DNA from: Rahnella ecdela
GTDB lineage: Bacteria > Pseudomonadota > Gammaproteobacteria > Enterobacterales > Enterobacteriaceae
Length of the DNA: 64,000 nt
Direction of reading: 5' to 3'
Assembly (NCBI RefSeq): GCF_019049625.1
Contig: NZ_JAFMOY010000133.1
Location: forward strand, 248,001-312,000
In this document: piece by piece, positions 47,825 through 58,670 of the stretch
Position numbering within the stretch: position 1 is the first letter of the stretch
Layout: each line of letters begins with the position of its first letter
The notes under the pieces: generated by a model
Told to the model about the DNA's origin: nothing
What the model saw: the letters and a program-made list of their open reading frames with translations, nothing else
The model's database searches: none
Translations under genes and position numbers: made by a program

Positions 47825-50800
47825 TTAGCCCAGCTGCTTACGCGCATTACGGAACATGCGCATCCACGGGCTGTCTTCGCTCCACTCTTCCGGATGCCAG
47901 GAGTTACTGACGGTACGGAAAACACGCTCAGGATGCGGCATCATTACGGTAACGCGACCGGACAGGTTGGTGACCGCCGTGATCCCGTTCGGTGAACCGT
48001 TCGGGTTGGCCGGATAGGCTTCGGTCGCCTGACCGTTGTTATCCACGAAGCGCAGCGCCACCAGATTGCTGTGCTCGATTTGCGCCAGGTGCGCTGCGTC
48101 ACGCACTTCGACATGGCCTTCACCGTGGGAAACGGCGATTGGCATACGTGAACCGGCCATCCCCTGCATGAACATTGACGGGCTTGCTGTCACTTCTACC
48201 AGGCTGAAACGCGCTTCAAAGCGGTCAGACAGGTTGCGCACAAAGCGCGGCCAGTGCTCTGCGCCCGGGATGAGCTCTTTCAGGTTTGACATCATCTGGC
48301 AGCCGTTACACACACCCAGCGCCAATGTTTGCGGTCGGTGGAAGAATTCTTCGAACTCGTCACGCACACGGTCGTTAAACAGGACAGACTTCGCCCAGCC
48401 TTCACCCGCGCCCAGCACGTCTCCGTAAGAGAATCCGCCGCACGCCACCAGCGTGTGGAAATCCTGCAAATCGCGGCGACCGGCAAGCAGATCACTCATG
48501 TGGACGTCAACTGCATCGAAACCAGCGCGATGGAAAGCAGCCGCCATTTCAACGTGGGAGTTAACGCCCTGCTCGCGCAGTACCGCCACTTTCGGACGCG
48601 AACCTTTCGCAATGTACGGCGCAGCGACATCTTCGTCAGGGGCAAATGTCAGTTTGACGTTCAGACCCGGATCCAGATCGTTGGTTTTCGCCTGATGTTC
48701 CTGATCAGCACATTCAGGGTTATCGCGCAGGCGCTGCATCTGCCAGGTCGTTTCCGCCCACCAGGTGCGCAGCGTGGTGCGGCTTTCGCTGTACACCGGC
48801 TTGTCGCCCGAGGAAATAATGAAACGGTCACCGGTTTCAACCGTGCCGAGATAATGCGTGCAATCTGCCAGACCAAAATCAGCCAGCGTTTTCTCAACCG
48901 CTTCGCGGTCCGATGCACGCACCTGAATCACCGCGCCCAGTTCTTCGTTGAACAATGCCGCCAGTGAATCGCTGCCCAGCGCCGCGATATCTGCGGTCAG
49001 ACCGCAATGTCCGGCGAAGGCCATTTCAGCCAGCGTCACCAGCAGACCGCCGTCGGAACGGTCGTGGTAGGCCAGTAATTTCTGCTCAGAGACCAGCACC
49101 TGCATGGCGTTAAAGAAGCCGCCCAGCTGCTCAGCACTGCGCACGTCAGCCGGCGTGTTGCCGAGCTGACGGTAAACCTGCGCCAGCGCAGTTGCACCCA
49201 GGGCGTTGTGACCGGCACCTAAATCCACCAGCAACAACGCAGAGTCACCTTTATCTGTGCGCAACTGAGGCGTTACGGTGTGGCGCACGTCTTCGACGCG
49301 GGCAAAGGCGGTGATCACCAGCGATAGCGGAGAGGTCATCTCACGCTGCTCGTTGCCTTCCTGCCAGCGGGTTTTCATCGACATGGAGTCTTTACCCACC
49401 GGAATGGTGATGCCCAGCGCCGGACAAAGTTCTTCGCCCACCGCTTTCACCGCTGCATATAAACCGGCATCTTCGCCCGGGTGACCGGCCGCAGACATCC
49501 AGTTTGCAGAAAGCTTAACGCGTTTCAGGCTGCCGATTTCGACCGCAGCAATGTTAGTCAGCGCTTCGCCAACGGCCATGCGTCCGGAAGCGGCGAAGTC
49601 CAGCAATGCCACCGGTGCGCGTTCGCCCAGAGACATCGCTTCGCCGTGGTAGCTGTCGAGGCTGGCGGTAGTGACCGCACAGTCAGCGACAGGGATCTGC
49701 CACGGTCCGACCATCTGGTCGCGCGCAACCATACCGGTGACAGTGCGGTCGCCGATGGTGATCAGGAAAGTTTTTTCCGCCACAGCAGGCAGATGCAGAA
49801 CGCGTTTTACCGCTTCCGCAATCTGAATATTTTCCGCATTCAGTTCGTCGCCTTTGGCTTTCAGCGTGGTGACGTCGCGAGTCATTTTCGGAGTTTTGCC
49901 CAGCAAAACGTCCAGCGGCATATCAATTGGCTGGTTGTCGAAATGGCTGTCTTCCAGAGAAAGATGCATTTCTTCAGTGGCTTCGCCAATGACCGCATAA
50001 GGTGCACGCTCGCGCTGACAGATAGCATCGAACTGCTCGAGTTGTGCAGGCGAAACCGCCAGTACGTAACGTTCCTGAGATTCGTTACACCAGACTTCCA
50101 GCGGGCTCATACCCGGCTCGTCATTCAGAATGTCACGCAGCTGGAAACGACCGCCCCGGTTACCATCGCTGACCAGTTCAGGCATGGCATTCGATAATCC
50201 ACCCGCACCTACGTCATGAATAAACAGAATCGGGTTGGCTTCGCCCAGCTGCCAGCAGCGGTCGATGACTTCCTGACAACGACGCTCCATTTCAGGGTTG
50301 TCGCGCTGTACGGAAGCAAAATCCAGATCCGCGTCGGACTGCCCAGATGCCATAGAAGACGCCGCGCCGCCGCCCAGACCGATATTCATCGCCGGACCGC
50401 CGAGCACAATCAGTTTCGCGCCAACGGTGATTTCACCTTTCTGCACGTGATCGGCACGGATGTTACCGATACCACCCGCCAGCATGATTGGCTTGTGGTA
50501 ACCGCGCAGCTCCGGACCGTTATGGCTGTTGACGTTTTCTTCGTAAGTACGGAAGTAGCCCAGCAGCGCCGGACGACCAAATTCGTTGTTAAATGCTGCG
50601 CCACCCAGCGGGCCGTCAGTCATGATATCGAGCGCGGTAACGATACGATCCGGCTTACCGAAATCTTCTTCCCACGGCTGTTCAAAGCCAGGAATACGCA
50701 GGTTGGAAACGGAGAAACCGACCAGACCGGCTTTCGGTTTTGCACCACGACCGGTTGCGCCTTCGTCACGGATTTCACCGCCGGAGCCGGTTGCCGCACC

Positions 50801-51715
50801 CGGCCACGGAGAGATCGCCGTCGGGTGGTTATGGGTTTCAACCTTCATCAGGATATGCGCCTGTTCCTGATGGAAATCGTACAGACCGTCTTTCGCATCA
50901 GCGTAGAAACGACCGACCTGTGAACCTTCCATTACTGCGGCGTTATCTTTATACGCGGACAGCACGTGATCAGGCGTCTGTTCGAAAGTGTTCTTAATCA
51001 TCTTGAACAGGGATTTCGGCTGTGTTTCGCCGTCGATAATCCAGTCTGCGTTGAAGATTTTATGGCGGCAGTGTTCTGAGTTGGCCTGTGCGAACATATA
51101 CAGTTCGATGTCCGTCGGGTTGCGCCCCAACGACGTGAAAGCTTCCATCAGATAATCAATTTCATCCTGCGCCAGCGCCAGACCTAATTTAGTATTGGCG
51201 GCTTCGAGTGCGCCACGGCCAACGCCGAGGATATCAACATGCTGCACCGGCGCGGGCTGATGCTGCGCGAACAGCGCGCTGGCGTCTTCCAGACGGGTAA
51301 AGACGGTTTCCATCATGCGGTCATGCAGCAATGCGCCCAGCTCATTCCACTGCGCTTCGGTCAGTTGCGGCGCCTGCACATAAAATGCCAGACCACGCTC
51401 GAGGCGCAGAACCTGTGACAAACCGCAGTTGTGCGCGATATCGGTGGCTTTGGAAGACCACGGAGAAATAGTGCCCGGACGCGGGGTGACCAGCAGTAAA
51501 CGACCAGAAGGAGCGTGTTCAGCGAGAGAAGGACCGTATTTGAGGAGGCGTTGTAACTTGGTTTGTTCGTCCGAATTCAGCGGTGCGCTGACGTCGGCAA
51601 AGTGTACATATTCGGCGTAGATATCACTGACCGGAAGGCGCGCTTCCTGACAACGGGACAATAACTTGTTAATGCGAAAAGCCGACAAAGCGGGCGAACC
51701 ACGCAGTATTTCCAT
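47825..51715 (-). CDS. purL: phosphoribosylformylglycinamidine synthase
   Basis: PurL converts FGAR and glutamine to FGAM in purine synthesis. The 1296-residue protein (E. coli 1295) has the N-terminal PurS-like region, the FGAM synthetase core ([10 protein letters not shown], then [19 protein letters not shown]), and a C-terminal class-I amidotransferase domain with nucleophile Cys in [10 protein letters not shown] and His/Glu in SHGEGHVE. I chose the ATG at 51715, giving [17 protein letters not shown] as in homologues. A PurR box and TATAAT lie upstream. Confidence 0.97.
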   Translation of the reverse strand: MEILRGSPALSAFRINKLLSRCQEARLPVSDIYAEYVHFADVSAPLNSDEQTKLQRLLKYGPSLAEHAPSGRLLLVTPRPGTISPWSSKATDIAHNCGLSQVLRLERGLAFYVQAPQLTEAQWNELGALLHDRMMETVFTRLEDASALFAQHQPAPVQHVDILGVGRGALEAANTKLGLALAQDEIDYLMEAFTSLGRNPTDIELYMFAQANSEHCRHKIFNADWIIDGETQPKSLFKMIKNTFEQTPDHVLSAYKDNAAVMEGSQVGRFYADAKDGLYDFHQEQAHILMKVETHNHPTAISPWPGAATGSGGEIRDEGATGRGAKPKAGLVGFSVSNLRIPGFEQPWEEDFGKPDRIVTALDIMTDGPLGGAAFNNEFGRPALLGYFRTYEENVNSHNGPELRGYHKPIMLAGGIGNIRADHVQKGEITVGAKLIVLGGPAMNIGLGGGAASSMASGQSDADLDFASVQRDNPEMERRCQEVIDRCWQLGEANPILFIHDVGAGGLSNAMPELVSDGNRGGRFQLRDILNDEPGMSPLEVWCNESQERYVLAVSPAQLEQFDAICQRERAPYAVIGEATEEMHLSLEDSHFDNQPIDMPLDVLLGKTPKMTRDVTTLKAKGDELNAENIQIAEAVKRVLHLPAVAEKTFLITIGDRTVTGMVARDQMVGPWQIPVADCAVTTASLDSYHGEAMSLGERAPVALLDFAASGRMAVGEALTNIAAVEIGSLKRVKLSANWMSAAGHPGEDAGLYAAVKAVGEELCPALGITIPVGKDSMSMKTRWQEGNEQREMTSPLSLVITAFARVEDVRHTVTPQLRTDKGDSALLLVDLGAGHNALGATALAQVYRQLGNTPADVRSAEQLGGFFNAMQVLVSEQKLLAYHDRSDGGLLVTLAEMAFAGHCGLTADIAALGSDSLAALFNEELGAVIQVRASDREAVEKTLADFGLADCTHYLGTVETGDRFIISSGDKPVYSESRTTLRTWWAETTWQMQRLRDNPECADQEHQAKTNDLDPGLNVKLTFAPDEDVAAPYIAKGSRPKVAVLREQGVNSHVEMAAAFHRAGFDAVDVHMSDLLAGRRDLQDFHTLVACGGFSYGDVLGAGEGWAKSVLFNDRVRDEFEEFFHRPQTLALGVCNGCQMMSNLKELIPGAEHWPRFVRNLSDRFEARFSLVEVTASPSMFMQGMAGSRMPIAVSHGEGHVEVRDAAHLAQIEHSNLVALRFVDNNGQATEAYPANPNGSPNGITAVTNLSGRVTVMMPHPERVFRTVSNSWHPEEWSEDSPWMRMFRNARKQLG

Positions 51716-51789
51716 AATCACAGATCTCTCGTCTTCGAAGACACTGACCACAGTGCTTCATTGGGCGCAACAGGGGGAAAACGCGGGCT

Positions 51790-51828
51790 ATTATAAAGAA
51801 AGCTTGCGTCCGACGAAACCGTTTGCGT
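51790..51828 (-). promoter_or_regulatory. purL promoter with PurR box
   Basis: ACGAAACCGTTTGCGT (51813-51828) matches the PurR consensus ACGCAAACGTTTGCGT at 14 of 16 positions. On the minus strand the -10 TATAAT (51790-51795) lies 17 bases after TTTCGT, which overlaps the box, so PurR would block RNA polymerase. Confidence 0.88.
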
Positions 51829-51993
51829 CGGGAAACTTCACATTCCTTTATACCCATGCAAACTTCATGGCTATTATGAATAAAGTTGCAGACTGCCGTT
51901 TTGTTGAGCAAAATGCGTCAGCACTGGGGATATAACCATACTACCTGCACAGCATAGCGTAAAAAAACAAGAGCGCCGCAGCGAGATAACTAT

Positions 51994-53454
51994 TTGACGC
52001 GACTAAAAATTAATTATGTTCTGATGGGGATCGCCGCCCTGTTACTGGCACTGGCCTTATGGCCTGCGGTGCCGTGGCACAGGGGTGAAGGTGATCAGCT
52101 GGATCAGATAAAATCCCGTGGAGAATTGCGCGTCAGCACGCTCAATTCTCCACTGACTTTTATGGACTCCCCTGAAGGCAATCTGGGCTTCGATTATGAA
52201 CTGGCCAAACGCTTCGCAGATTATCTGGGCGTACAGCTGGTGATTTCTCAGCACACCACCATCGAGAGCATGTTCGACGATCTTGACCATGATAAAGCCG
52301 ACATGCTGGCTTCCGGTCTGGTGTACAACAATGAGCGTCTGAAAAACTATCGTGCCGGCCCGGAATACTATTCCGTTTCCCAGCAGCTGGTTTACCGGCA
52401 GGGGGCCGTGCGCCCGAAAAGTTTTGCCGATATCAAAGGTTCGCTGGTGGTGTCTGCGGGCAGCGCCCATATCGCCACGCTGGAAGCCGCCAGCAAAAAA
52501 TATCCTGATCTCACCTGGTCCACTACCGACAAGTTGTCACCGCGTGACCTGCTGCAACAAGTCGAAAACGGCAAACTGGATTACACGCTGGGAGATTCAG
52601 TCACCATCGCCCTGATGCAACGCGTCTATCCGCGCCTCGCCGTAGCTTTTGATGCCACTGACGACGAGCCTGTCACCTGGTACTACCGCAAACAACCTGA
52701 TGACGACAGCCTTTCTGCCGCCATGCTGGATTTCTTCAGTCAGATTTCAGAAGACGGTACGCTGGAAAAGTTGGAGGAAAAATATCTCGGGCACGTCGGT
52801 GATTTCGATTATGTCGATACACGGACCTTCCTTAACGCCATCGACAGCACGTTGCCGGATTTACAGCCGCTGTTTGAAAAATACGCCCAGAATATTGACT
52901 GGCGTTTACTGGCGGCCATCGCTTATCAGGAATCCCACTGGGATCCGCAGGCGAAATCACCGACCGGCGTACGTGGCGTGATGATGCTGACCCGCGCGAC
53001 GGCTGGCGGATTGAATGTCGATGACCGGACGGATGCCGAGCAAAGTATCCGTGGTGGTGCGCAGTATCTGTCGCATCTGATGGATAAAATGCCGGAATCT
53101 ATTCCGCAGGATGAGCGGATCTGGTTTGCGCTGGCAGCCTACAACATGGGTTACGGTCATATGCTGGACGCCCGTAAACTGACCGCACAGCAGAAGGGCA
53201 ATCCGGACAGCTGGGTGGATGTGAAGCAGCGCCTGCCGATGCTCAATCAGAAACGCTTCTTCAGCCGGACAACTTACGGTTATGCACGCGGTACGCAGGC
53301 GTACAACTACGTGGAGAATATCCGCCGCTATCAGCTCAGTCTGGTGGGATATCTGATGGAAAAAGAGAAACAGCAGGCCCAGAAAGCCGCGCTCCAGGCA
53401 CAGCTGGGTCAGGGATATCCGGTGGTGGATGCACAGGAAGCGTTGGGGAAATAA
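51994..53454 (+). CDS. mltF: membrane-bound lytic transglycosylase F
   Basis: MltF cleaves peptidoglycan glycan strands, attached to the outer membrane's inner face. The 486-residue protein has a signal-like helix (about 8-24), an amino-acid-binding-protein-type regulatory domain (about 45-265), and a C-terminal lysozyme-like domain with catalytic Glu in [11 protein letters not shown] and [20 protein letters not shown]. The best start is a TTG at 51994, preceded by CGAGA, because [12 protein letters not shown] is the conserved start of this protein. Divergent from purL and convergent with tadA, the E. coli order. Confidence 0.95.
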   Translation: MTRLKINYVLMGIAALLLALALWPAVPWHRGEGDQLDQIKSRGELRVSTLNSPLTFMDSPEGNLGFDYELAKRFADYLGVQLVISQHTTIESMFDDLDHDKADMLASGLVYNNERLKNYRAGPEYYSVSQQLVYRQGAVRPKSFADIKGSLVVSAGSAHIATLEAASKKYPDLTWSTTDKLSPRDLLQQVENGKLDYTLGDSVTIALMQRVYPRLAVAFDATDDEPVTWYYRKQPDDDSLSAAMLDFFSQISEDGTLEKLEEKYLGHVGDFDYVDTRTFLNAIDSTLPDLQPLFEKYAQNIDWRLLAAIAYQESHWDPQAKSPTGVRGVMMLTRATAGGLNVDDRTDAEQSIRGGAQYLSHLMDKMPESIPQDERIWFALAAYNMGYGHMLDARKLTAQQKGNPDSWVDVKQRLPMLNQKRFFSRTTYGYARGTQAYNYVENIRRYQLSLVGYLMEKEKQQAQKAALQAQLGQGYPVVDAQEALGK

Positions 53455-53467
53455 GGCCTGAACAGCC

Positions 53468-54070
<603 letters not shown>

Positions 54071-54274
54071 TTAGCGCCGCCCGCCCACGGGGCATAATTA
54101 CCAGCATGCATACAGTTCATTGGGGGTAATAGGTAATATTGCTAATATGATTGGTACCAAACGTTCTGATAGCCTGAATTGCTTATAGAATCGGATAATA
54201 ACCTTGTATTTCAAGATGATTATGGAATGAAATTAGCCCGATTAATACGTGAATTATTGCGCCAGATCAATTGA

Positions 54275-54288
54275 TGTTACCGGTAACA
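54275..54288. promoter_or_regulatory. GntR/IdnR-like palindromic operator upstream of yiaY
   Basis: TGTTACCGGTAACA is a perfect 14-bp palindrome 51 bp before the start codon. It resembles the operator of the LacI-type gluconate repressor group (TGTTACC half-site). The rest of the 54047-54339 region shows no gene. Confidence 0.6.
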
Positions 54289-54339
54289 AGAATAAGGTTT
54301 CCTTGACCCTACTTAGAGCTGACAACAAGGAAAACGATT

Positions 54340-55491
54340 ATGGCTACTGCAACTTTCTTTATCCCGTCCGTTAATGTTATTGGTTCTGGCGCGCTTAATG
54401 ATGCGGCCACTGCTATCGCACAGCATGGTTTCCGCCACGCCCTGATCGTTACGGATAAAGTGTTATTCGATATCGGTGTGGTTAAACAGGTTCAGGAATT
54501 ACTGGCAAAAAGCGATGTGCAAAGCAGCGTTTATCATGGAACCCATCCTAACCCAACCACCCGCAATGTCCGGGAAGGTCTGGAGATCCTGAAAACAAAT
54601 GCCTGCGATTGCGTGATTTCACTCGGTGGTGGTTCACCACATGACTGCGCTAAGGGTATTGCGTTACTGGCCACTAACGGCGGTGACATCAAAGATTACG
54701 AAGGCGTTGATCGTTCTGATAAACCTCAGCTACCGCTGATTTCCATCAATACCACCGCAGGTACCGCCTCAGAAATGACCCGTTTCTGCATTATCACCGA
54801 TGAAGAACGTCACATCAAAATGGCTATTGTGGACAAAAACGTAACGCCGCTGATGTCCGTAAATGATCCGCACCTGATGGTCGGCATGCCAAAAGGCCTG
54901 ACCGCAGCGACCGGGATGGATGCCCTGACGCACGCCATCGAAGCTTATGTTTCCAGCGCGGCCAACCCGATTACGGATGCCTGTGCGCTGAAAGCGATCA
55001 CCATGATCACTGACTCACTGCGCACTGCAGTGAAAGACGGTAAAAATATGCAGGCCCGTGAAGACATGGCTTACGCGCAGTTTCTTGCCGGGATGGCATT
55101 TAACAATGCGTCTCTTGGTTATGTTCACGCCATGGCGCACCAGTTAGGCGGTTTCTATAATCTGCCACACGGTGTCTGTAATGCCGTATTACTGCCTTTT
55201 GTTCAGGAATATAACGCCCGCGTGGCCAGTCCGCGTCTGAAAGACGTCGCCGCCGCCATGCACATTGATGTTTCTGCGATGACTGATGCGCAGGGTGCAA
55301 AAACCTGTATCGATGCTATCCGTCAGCTGGCACGCGATGTGGATATCCCCGCAGGTTTACGCGATCTCAATGTGAAGGAAGAAGATTTTAATACCCTGGC
55401 AACGAATGCGCTTAAAGATGCCTGCGCGCTGACTAATCCGATTCAGGGTACGCATGCTGATGTGGTTGGGATTTTTAAAGCCGCGTTCTGA
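54340..55491 (+). CDS. yiaY: iron-containing alcohol dehydrogenase, YiaY-like
   Basis: A 383-residue NAD(P)-dependent, iron-dependent alcohol dehydrogenase. It aligns over its full length with E. coli Yia[31 protein letters not shown] (nucleotide loop) and the metal-ligand stretch [13 protein letters not shown]...[17 protein letters not shown] with Asp and three His. YiaY is annotated as an L-threonine or general alcohol dehydrogenase; the physiological substrate is not settled. A single gene with a palindromic operator upstream and a terminator downstream; it is an insertion relative to the E. coli tadA-pgpC order. Confidence 0.92.
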   Translation: MATATFFIPSVNVIGSGALNDAATAIAQHGFRHALIVTDKVLFDIGVVKQVQELLAKSDVQSSVYHGTHPNPTTRNVREGLEILKTNACDCVISLGGGSPHDCAKGIALLATNGGDIKDYEGVDRSDKPQLPLISINTTAGTASEMTRFCIITDEERHIKMAIVDKNVTPLMSVNDPHLMVGMPKGLTAATGMDALTHAIEAYVSSAANPITDACALKAITMITDSLRTAVKDGKNMQAREDMAYAQFLAGMAFNNASLGYVHAMAHQLGGFYNLPHGVCNAVLLPFVQEYNARVASPRLKDVAAAMHIDVSAMTDAQGAKTCIDAIRQLARDVDIPAGLRDLNVKEEDFNTLATNALKDACALTNPIQGTHADVVGIFKAAF

Positions 55492-55532
55492 TGGCTGCTG
55501 ATTTTATTGATCCCCACTGATATGCCCAAATA

Positions 55533-55562
55533 AAAACAGGCCAGAAATGGCCTGTTTTTTTA
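55533..55562. terminator. bidirectional terminator between yiaY and pgpC
   Basis: AAAAACAGGCC, AGAAAT, GGCCTGTTTTTT serves both convergent genes. Confidence 0.92.
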
Positions 55563-55582
55563 TCTGCTGACGGTGGTGGAAA

Positions 55583-56221
55583 TTATTCCAGCTGCTGTAA
55601 TTCGCCTTGTTTACTCACGCGAAAACGGTGCTCGCAAAAAAACAACAGCGGGTTGTCCTGCTTACTGTCGCTGTAACCGCTGTAAAGTTTAAGCGGTGAG
55701 CCAATCCGGCTTTCCAGCTGTACGACTTTCTCTTCCCCGAGACAGCGCAGAGGCAACACCCAGCCACCTTTGCTCCGCGCAATACGGCTGCCGACCAGAC
55801 GCACCTGCGGTAAAAACAGCGAAGTGTTATAAACCTGCTGCACCAGATTTTCGGGTGAGCCGGTGATCAGCCAGACTTCGGTATCGTCGCTGTCCAGATA
55901 TTCGCGTAACCGGCGTTGTACCACAGGAAACTCCACCACTTTTTCGCGAAATGCGGTAACAAATTGCAGCTCCAGCGCTTTGAGACGCGCCTCGCTGTGA
56001 CCAAAGGTAATGGCCCATAGCAACAGGCTCATTGGCCAGCGTGTTGCGCGTCCCTGAAAGAATAATCCCATTCCAATCAGCGGCAGCACCGGCACCACCA
56101 GAATTAGGTTCTGCGGCATTCTCCGCAGCAAAAACCGCAGAAAACTCCCGAACATATCCTGCTGATGCAGCGTTCCATCGAGATCAAAAAATACCACCCG
56201 TCGGTCAGGCTTAGTATTCAA
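55583..56221 (-). CDS. pgpC: phosphatidylglycerophosphatase C
   Basis: PgpC (YfhB) is a HAD-family inner-membrane phosphatase, a third enzyme for phosphatidylglycerol synthesis. The 212-residue protein has motif I FFDLDGTLHQQD, motif II LITGSPENL and motif IV region YSGYSDSKQDNPLL. The start is a TTG at 56221, seven bases after GGAG; the ATG three bases upstream of it opens onto a stop. It follows murP by 4 bp, so PG hydrolysis-product recycling and phospholipid synthesis genes are co-transcribed here. Confidence 0.93.
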   Translation of the reverse strand: MNTKPDRRVVFFDLDGTLHQQDMFGSFLRFLLRRMPQNLILVVPVLPLIGMGLFFQGRATRWPMSLLLWAITFGHSEARLKALELQFVTAFREKVVEFPVVQRRLREYLDSDDTEVWLITGSPENLVQQVYNTSLFLPQVRLVGSRIARSKGGWVLPLRCLGEEKVVQLESRIGSPLKLYSGYSDSKQDNPLLFFCEHRFRVSKQGELQQLE

Positions 56222-56225
56222 TCCA

Positions 56226-57608
56226 TTACTCCTCGGGATCGTTGAACCCCATCAGCCAGGTAAAAATAAAACCTGCTAATACGGTAATGACTAAACCGGC
56301 CAGATACAACATCACTTTGCCAGAAATAATAGTCAGGGCCAGCGGCAGTCCGGAAATACCAAAGGTAATGACCGTAGCGACTTTCCAGTAACAGATTAGC
56401 GCACCGCCGACGGCGCCGCCTAAACACGCGCCAATAAATGGCCGGCCAAGCGGCAGCGTCACCCCGAAAATCAACGGTTCGCCGATGCCGAGGATCCCCA
56501 CCGGCAACGCACCTTTAATCAGCTTTTTCAGCCGCGCGTTACGCGTTTTCATGTAAACCGCAATCGCCGCTCCCACCTGTCCGACACCTGCCATCGCCAA
56601 AATAGGCAGCAGCGGATTGGAACCATGCGCCTGAATCAGCTCAACGTGGATAGGCACCAGCCCCTGATGTAATCCTGAAAGCACCAGCGGAAGAAAAGTT
56701 CCTGCCAGCACTGCACCGACCAGTAATCCACCTTTATCAATCGCGATATTGACGCCATGCGCGATACCGTCCGAGATAAAACCGCCGAGCGGCTGGAGGA
56801 TGACAATCGCCAGCGTCGCGGTGATAAGGGTGGTGATCAGCGGATTGAGGATCAGCTCGACCGATTCCGGCAGCCACTGACGCAGCCTTTTTTCGAGCCA
56901 GCACATCAGCGCGACAACCAGCAGGACCGCAATCACCCCGCCGCGCCCCGGCTGTAATGTTTCGCCAAACAGCGTAATTTGTGCCAGCGCCGGACTGGAG
57001 AGGATCCCAGCCATCACGCCGCCCATCGCCTGCGAACCGCCAAATACACGGGCAGCATTCACACCGACCAGAATATTCATGATGGCAAAAACGGCACCAC
57101 CGAAAATCGCCAGCAGACCGAGGATATTGGGATAATCAGTGGCAATCGAACCGGCAATATCAGGCCGTTTGAGCAGATTGATAATGCCCATAATCAGACC
57201 TGAGGCGATAAACGCCGGGATCAGCGGAATGAAAACATCCGCCAGTTTGCGCAGTGCGCCACTCATCGGCGCAGAGTATTTGGCTTTCGCACCGGCTTTG
57301 TTGCGGGCAATATCGCCTTCACCCGCCGCTGTGGCGGTACCGGCAGAGCTTAGTAACAGACGCATGGCATCCACTACTTTGGCCGCCGCGCCAGGGCCGA
57401 CGATAAACTGATGTTGCTCGCCCTGCTTCAGATAACCTTTAATTCCTTCCAGCGTTTTCAGGCTGGTCAGGTCCAGACGTGCATCGTCATAAACTTCGAC
57501 GCGCACACGGGTCATGCAGTTTTCCAGCTTGCTGATATTTCCTTCGCCGCCCACACCCTGCAATATTTTAGAAGCCAGCAGGTGAGTTTTATCCATTGCT
57601 GTCGCCAT
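56226..57608 (-). CDS. murP: PTS EIIBC component, N-acetylmuramic acid type
   Basis: A 460-residue sugar permease with an N-terminal EIIB domain (phospho-acceptor Cys in KLENCMTRVRV, about 32) and a C-terminal EIIC domain of about 10 helices, with GGHQG-like motif SGLHQGLVPIH and GIGEPLIFGVTLP. Close gene order with murQ indicates N-acetylmuramic acid uptake as MurNAc-6-P. It lacks EIIA; like MurP it would use EIIA-Glc. It starts 14 bp after murQ. Sequence identity to E. coli MurP looks modest, so related beta-glucoside-type sugars remain possible. Confidence 0.85.
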   Translation of the reverse strand: MATAMDKTHLLASKILQGVGGEGNISKLENCMTRVRVEVYDDARLDLTSLKTLEGIKGYLKQGEQHQFIVGPGAAAKVVDAMRLLLSSAGTATAAGEGDIARNKAGAKAKYSAPMSGALRKLADVFIPLIPAFIASGLIMGIINLLKRPDIAGSIATDYPNILGLLAIFGGAVFAIMNILVGVNAARVFGGSQAMGGVMAGILSSPALAQITLFGETLQPGRGGVIAVLLVVALMCWLEKRLRQWLPESVELILNPLITTLITATLAIVILQPLGGFISDGIAHGVNIAIDKGGLLVGAVLAGTFLPLVLSGLHQGLVPIHVELIQAHGSNPLLPILAMAGVGQVGAAIAVYMKTRNARLKKLIKGALPVGILGIGEPLIFGVTLPLGRPFIGACLGGAVGGALICYWKVATVITFGISGLPLALTIISGKVMLYLAGLVITVLAGFIFTWLMGFNDPEE

Positions 57609-57622
57609 ACTTTTCTCCTGAT

Positions 57623-58528
57623 TTAGCCAGCAAGTGCCGCGCGCAGGAAACCGTTATGCCGCTCCAGACGTGCTTTCGCCTGTGGCGCATCGATGCCCGC
57701 CAGTAACATGAGAATGGCCGGTTTTACTTCAAATTCAGTCTGAGAAAGCGCCAGTTCCGCATCAGTGCGAGCTGCCCCCGTAGCTTCCACCACAATGCGG
57801 CAGGCACGATCCACCAGTTTGACGTTGGTCGCTTTCACATCGACCATCAGGTTCTGATAGACCTTGCCGGTTTTCACCATCGCACCGGTAGAAATCATGT
57901 TCAGTACCAGTTTCTGTGCAGTGCCGGATTTCAGACGGGTTGATCCGGTCAGAGCCTCTGGCCCGACTACGGGAGAAATCGCGATCGTCGCTTCCTGTGC
58001 AATCGGCGAATCAGGATTGCAGGAAATCGCTATCGTGGCGCAGCCCAGTCCTGTGGCATAGCGTAATGCGCCGATGACGTAAGGCGTACGGCCGCTCGCC
58101 GCTAAGCCGACAACAGTGTCATCCGCGCTGAGATTGAGGTTTTTTAAATCTTCAACGCCCAGCGATTCGCTGTCTTCGGCCCCTTCAACCGCTTTAAGCA
58201 ATGCGCCGGGGCCGCCGGCAATCAGGCCGACAACCATACCGTGTGGCACTCCGAACGTTGGCGGACACTCCGACGCATCCAGTACGCCCAGACGCCCGCT
58301 GGTTCCTGCACCAAGATAAATCAGACGACCACCGGCTTTAAATGAGGTGGCGGCTTTATCTACCGCTTGTGCAATCTGAGGAAGAACTTTACTTATCGCT
58401 TCCGGCACTTTGTAATCTTCGCGGTTAAAACAGGCCACGAGATCTGCCGTAGACATCTCATCGAGATTCAAAGTATCAGGGTTACGGGTTTCGGAAATGA
58501 GCGTGCCTAAGTTCATCTGAGGGGTCAT
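57623..58528 (-). CDS. murQ: N-acetylmuramic acid 6-phosphate etherase
   Basis: MurQ removes the lactyl ether from MurNAc-6-P to give GlcNAc-6-P and D-lactate, recycling cell wall sugar. The 301-residue protein has a SIS fold: [20 protein letters not shown] followed by CPPTFGVP and [14 protein letters not shown] start at the ATG at 58528 with AGGAG upstream. Cotranscribed with murP and pgpC, divergent from yfhH across a palindromic operator. Confidence 0.95.
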   Translation of the reverse strand: MTPQMNLGTLISETRNPDTLNLDEMSTADLVACFNREDYKVPEAISKVLPQIAQAVDKAATSFKAGGRLIYLGAGTSGRLGVLDASECPPTFGVPHGMVVGLIAGGPGALLKAVEGAEDSESLGVEDLKNLNLSADDTVVGLAASGRTPYVIGALRYATGLGCATIAISCNPDSPIAQEATIAISPVVGPEALTGSTRLKSGTAQKLVLNMISTGAMVKTGKVYQNLMVDVKATNVKLVDRACRIVVEATGAARTDAELALSQTEFEVKPAILMLLAGIDAPQAKARLERHNGFLRAALAG

Positions 58529-58548
58529 GGTTGTCTCCTGAATTTTTA

Positions 58549-58576
58549 ATTCAAATTTATCACTCAATATTTGAAT
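58549..58576. promoter_or_regulatory. putative YfhH operator between murQ and yfhH
   Basis: ATTCAAAT (58549-58556) and ATTTGAAT (58569-58576) are perfect arms with a 12-base centre. An overlapping TGAATATTTTATTCA repeats the same half-site. The layout fits an RpiR-type dimer or tetramer. Confidence 0.68.
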
Positions 58577-58670
58577 ATTTTATTCATCAATGCGAGAGAT
58601 ATTTGCTATTTTAGATAAGATAATCCGTAAAACGTGACCTATGTATTCTGAGAAGCCGGGATAAGCCACC

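Noticed and set aside
48329-48967. 212-codon plus-strand frame inside purL
   Set aside because: Complementary to conserved purL coding sequence including the amidotransferase domain; composition typical of a shadow frame.
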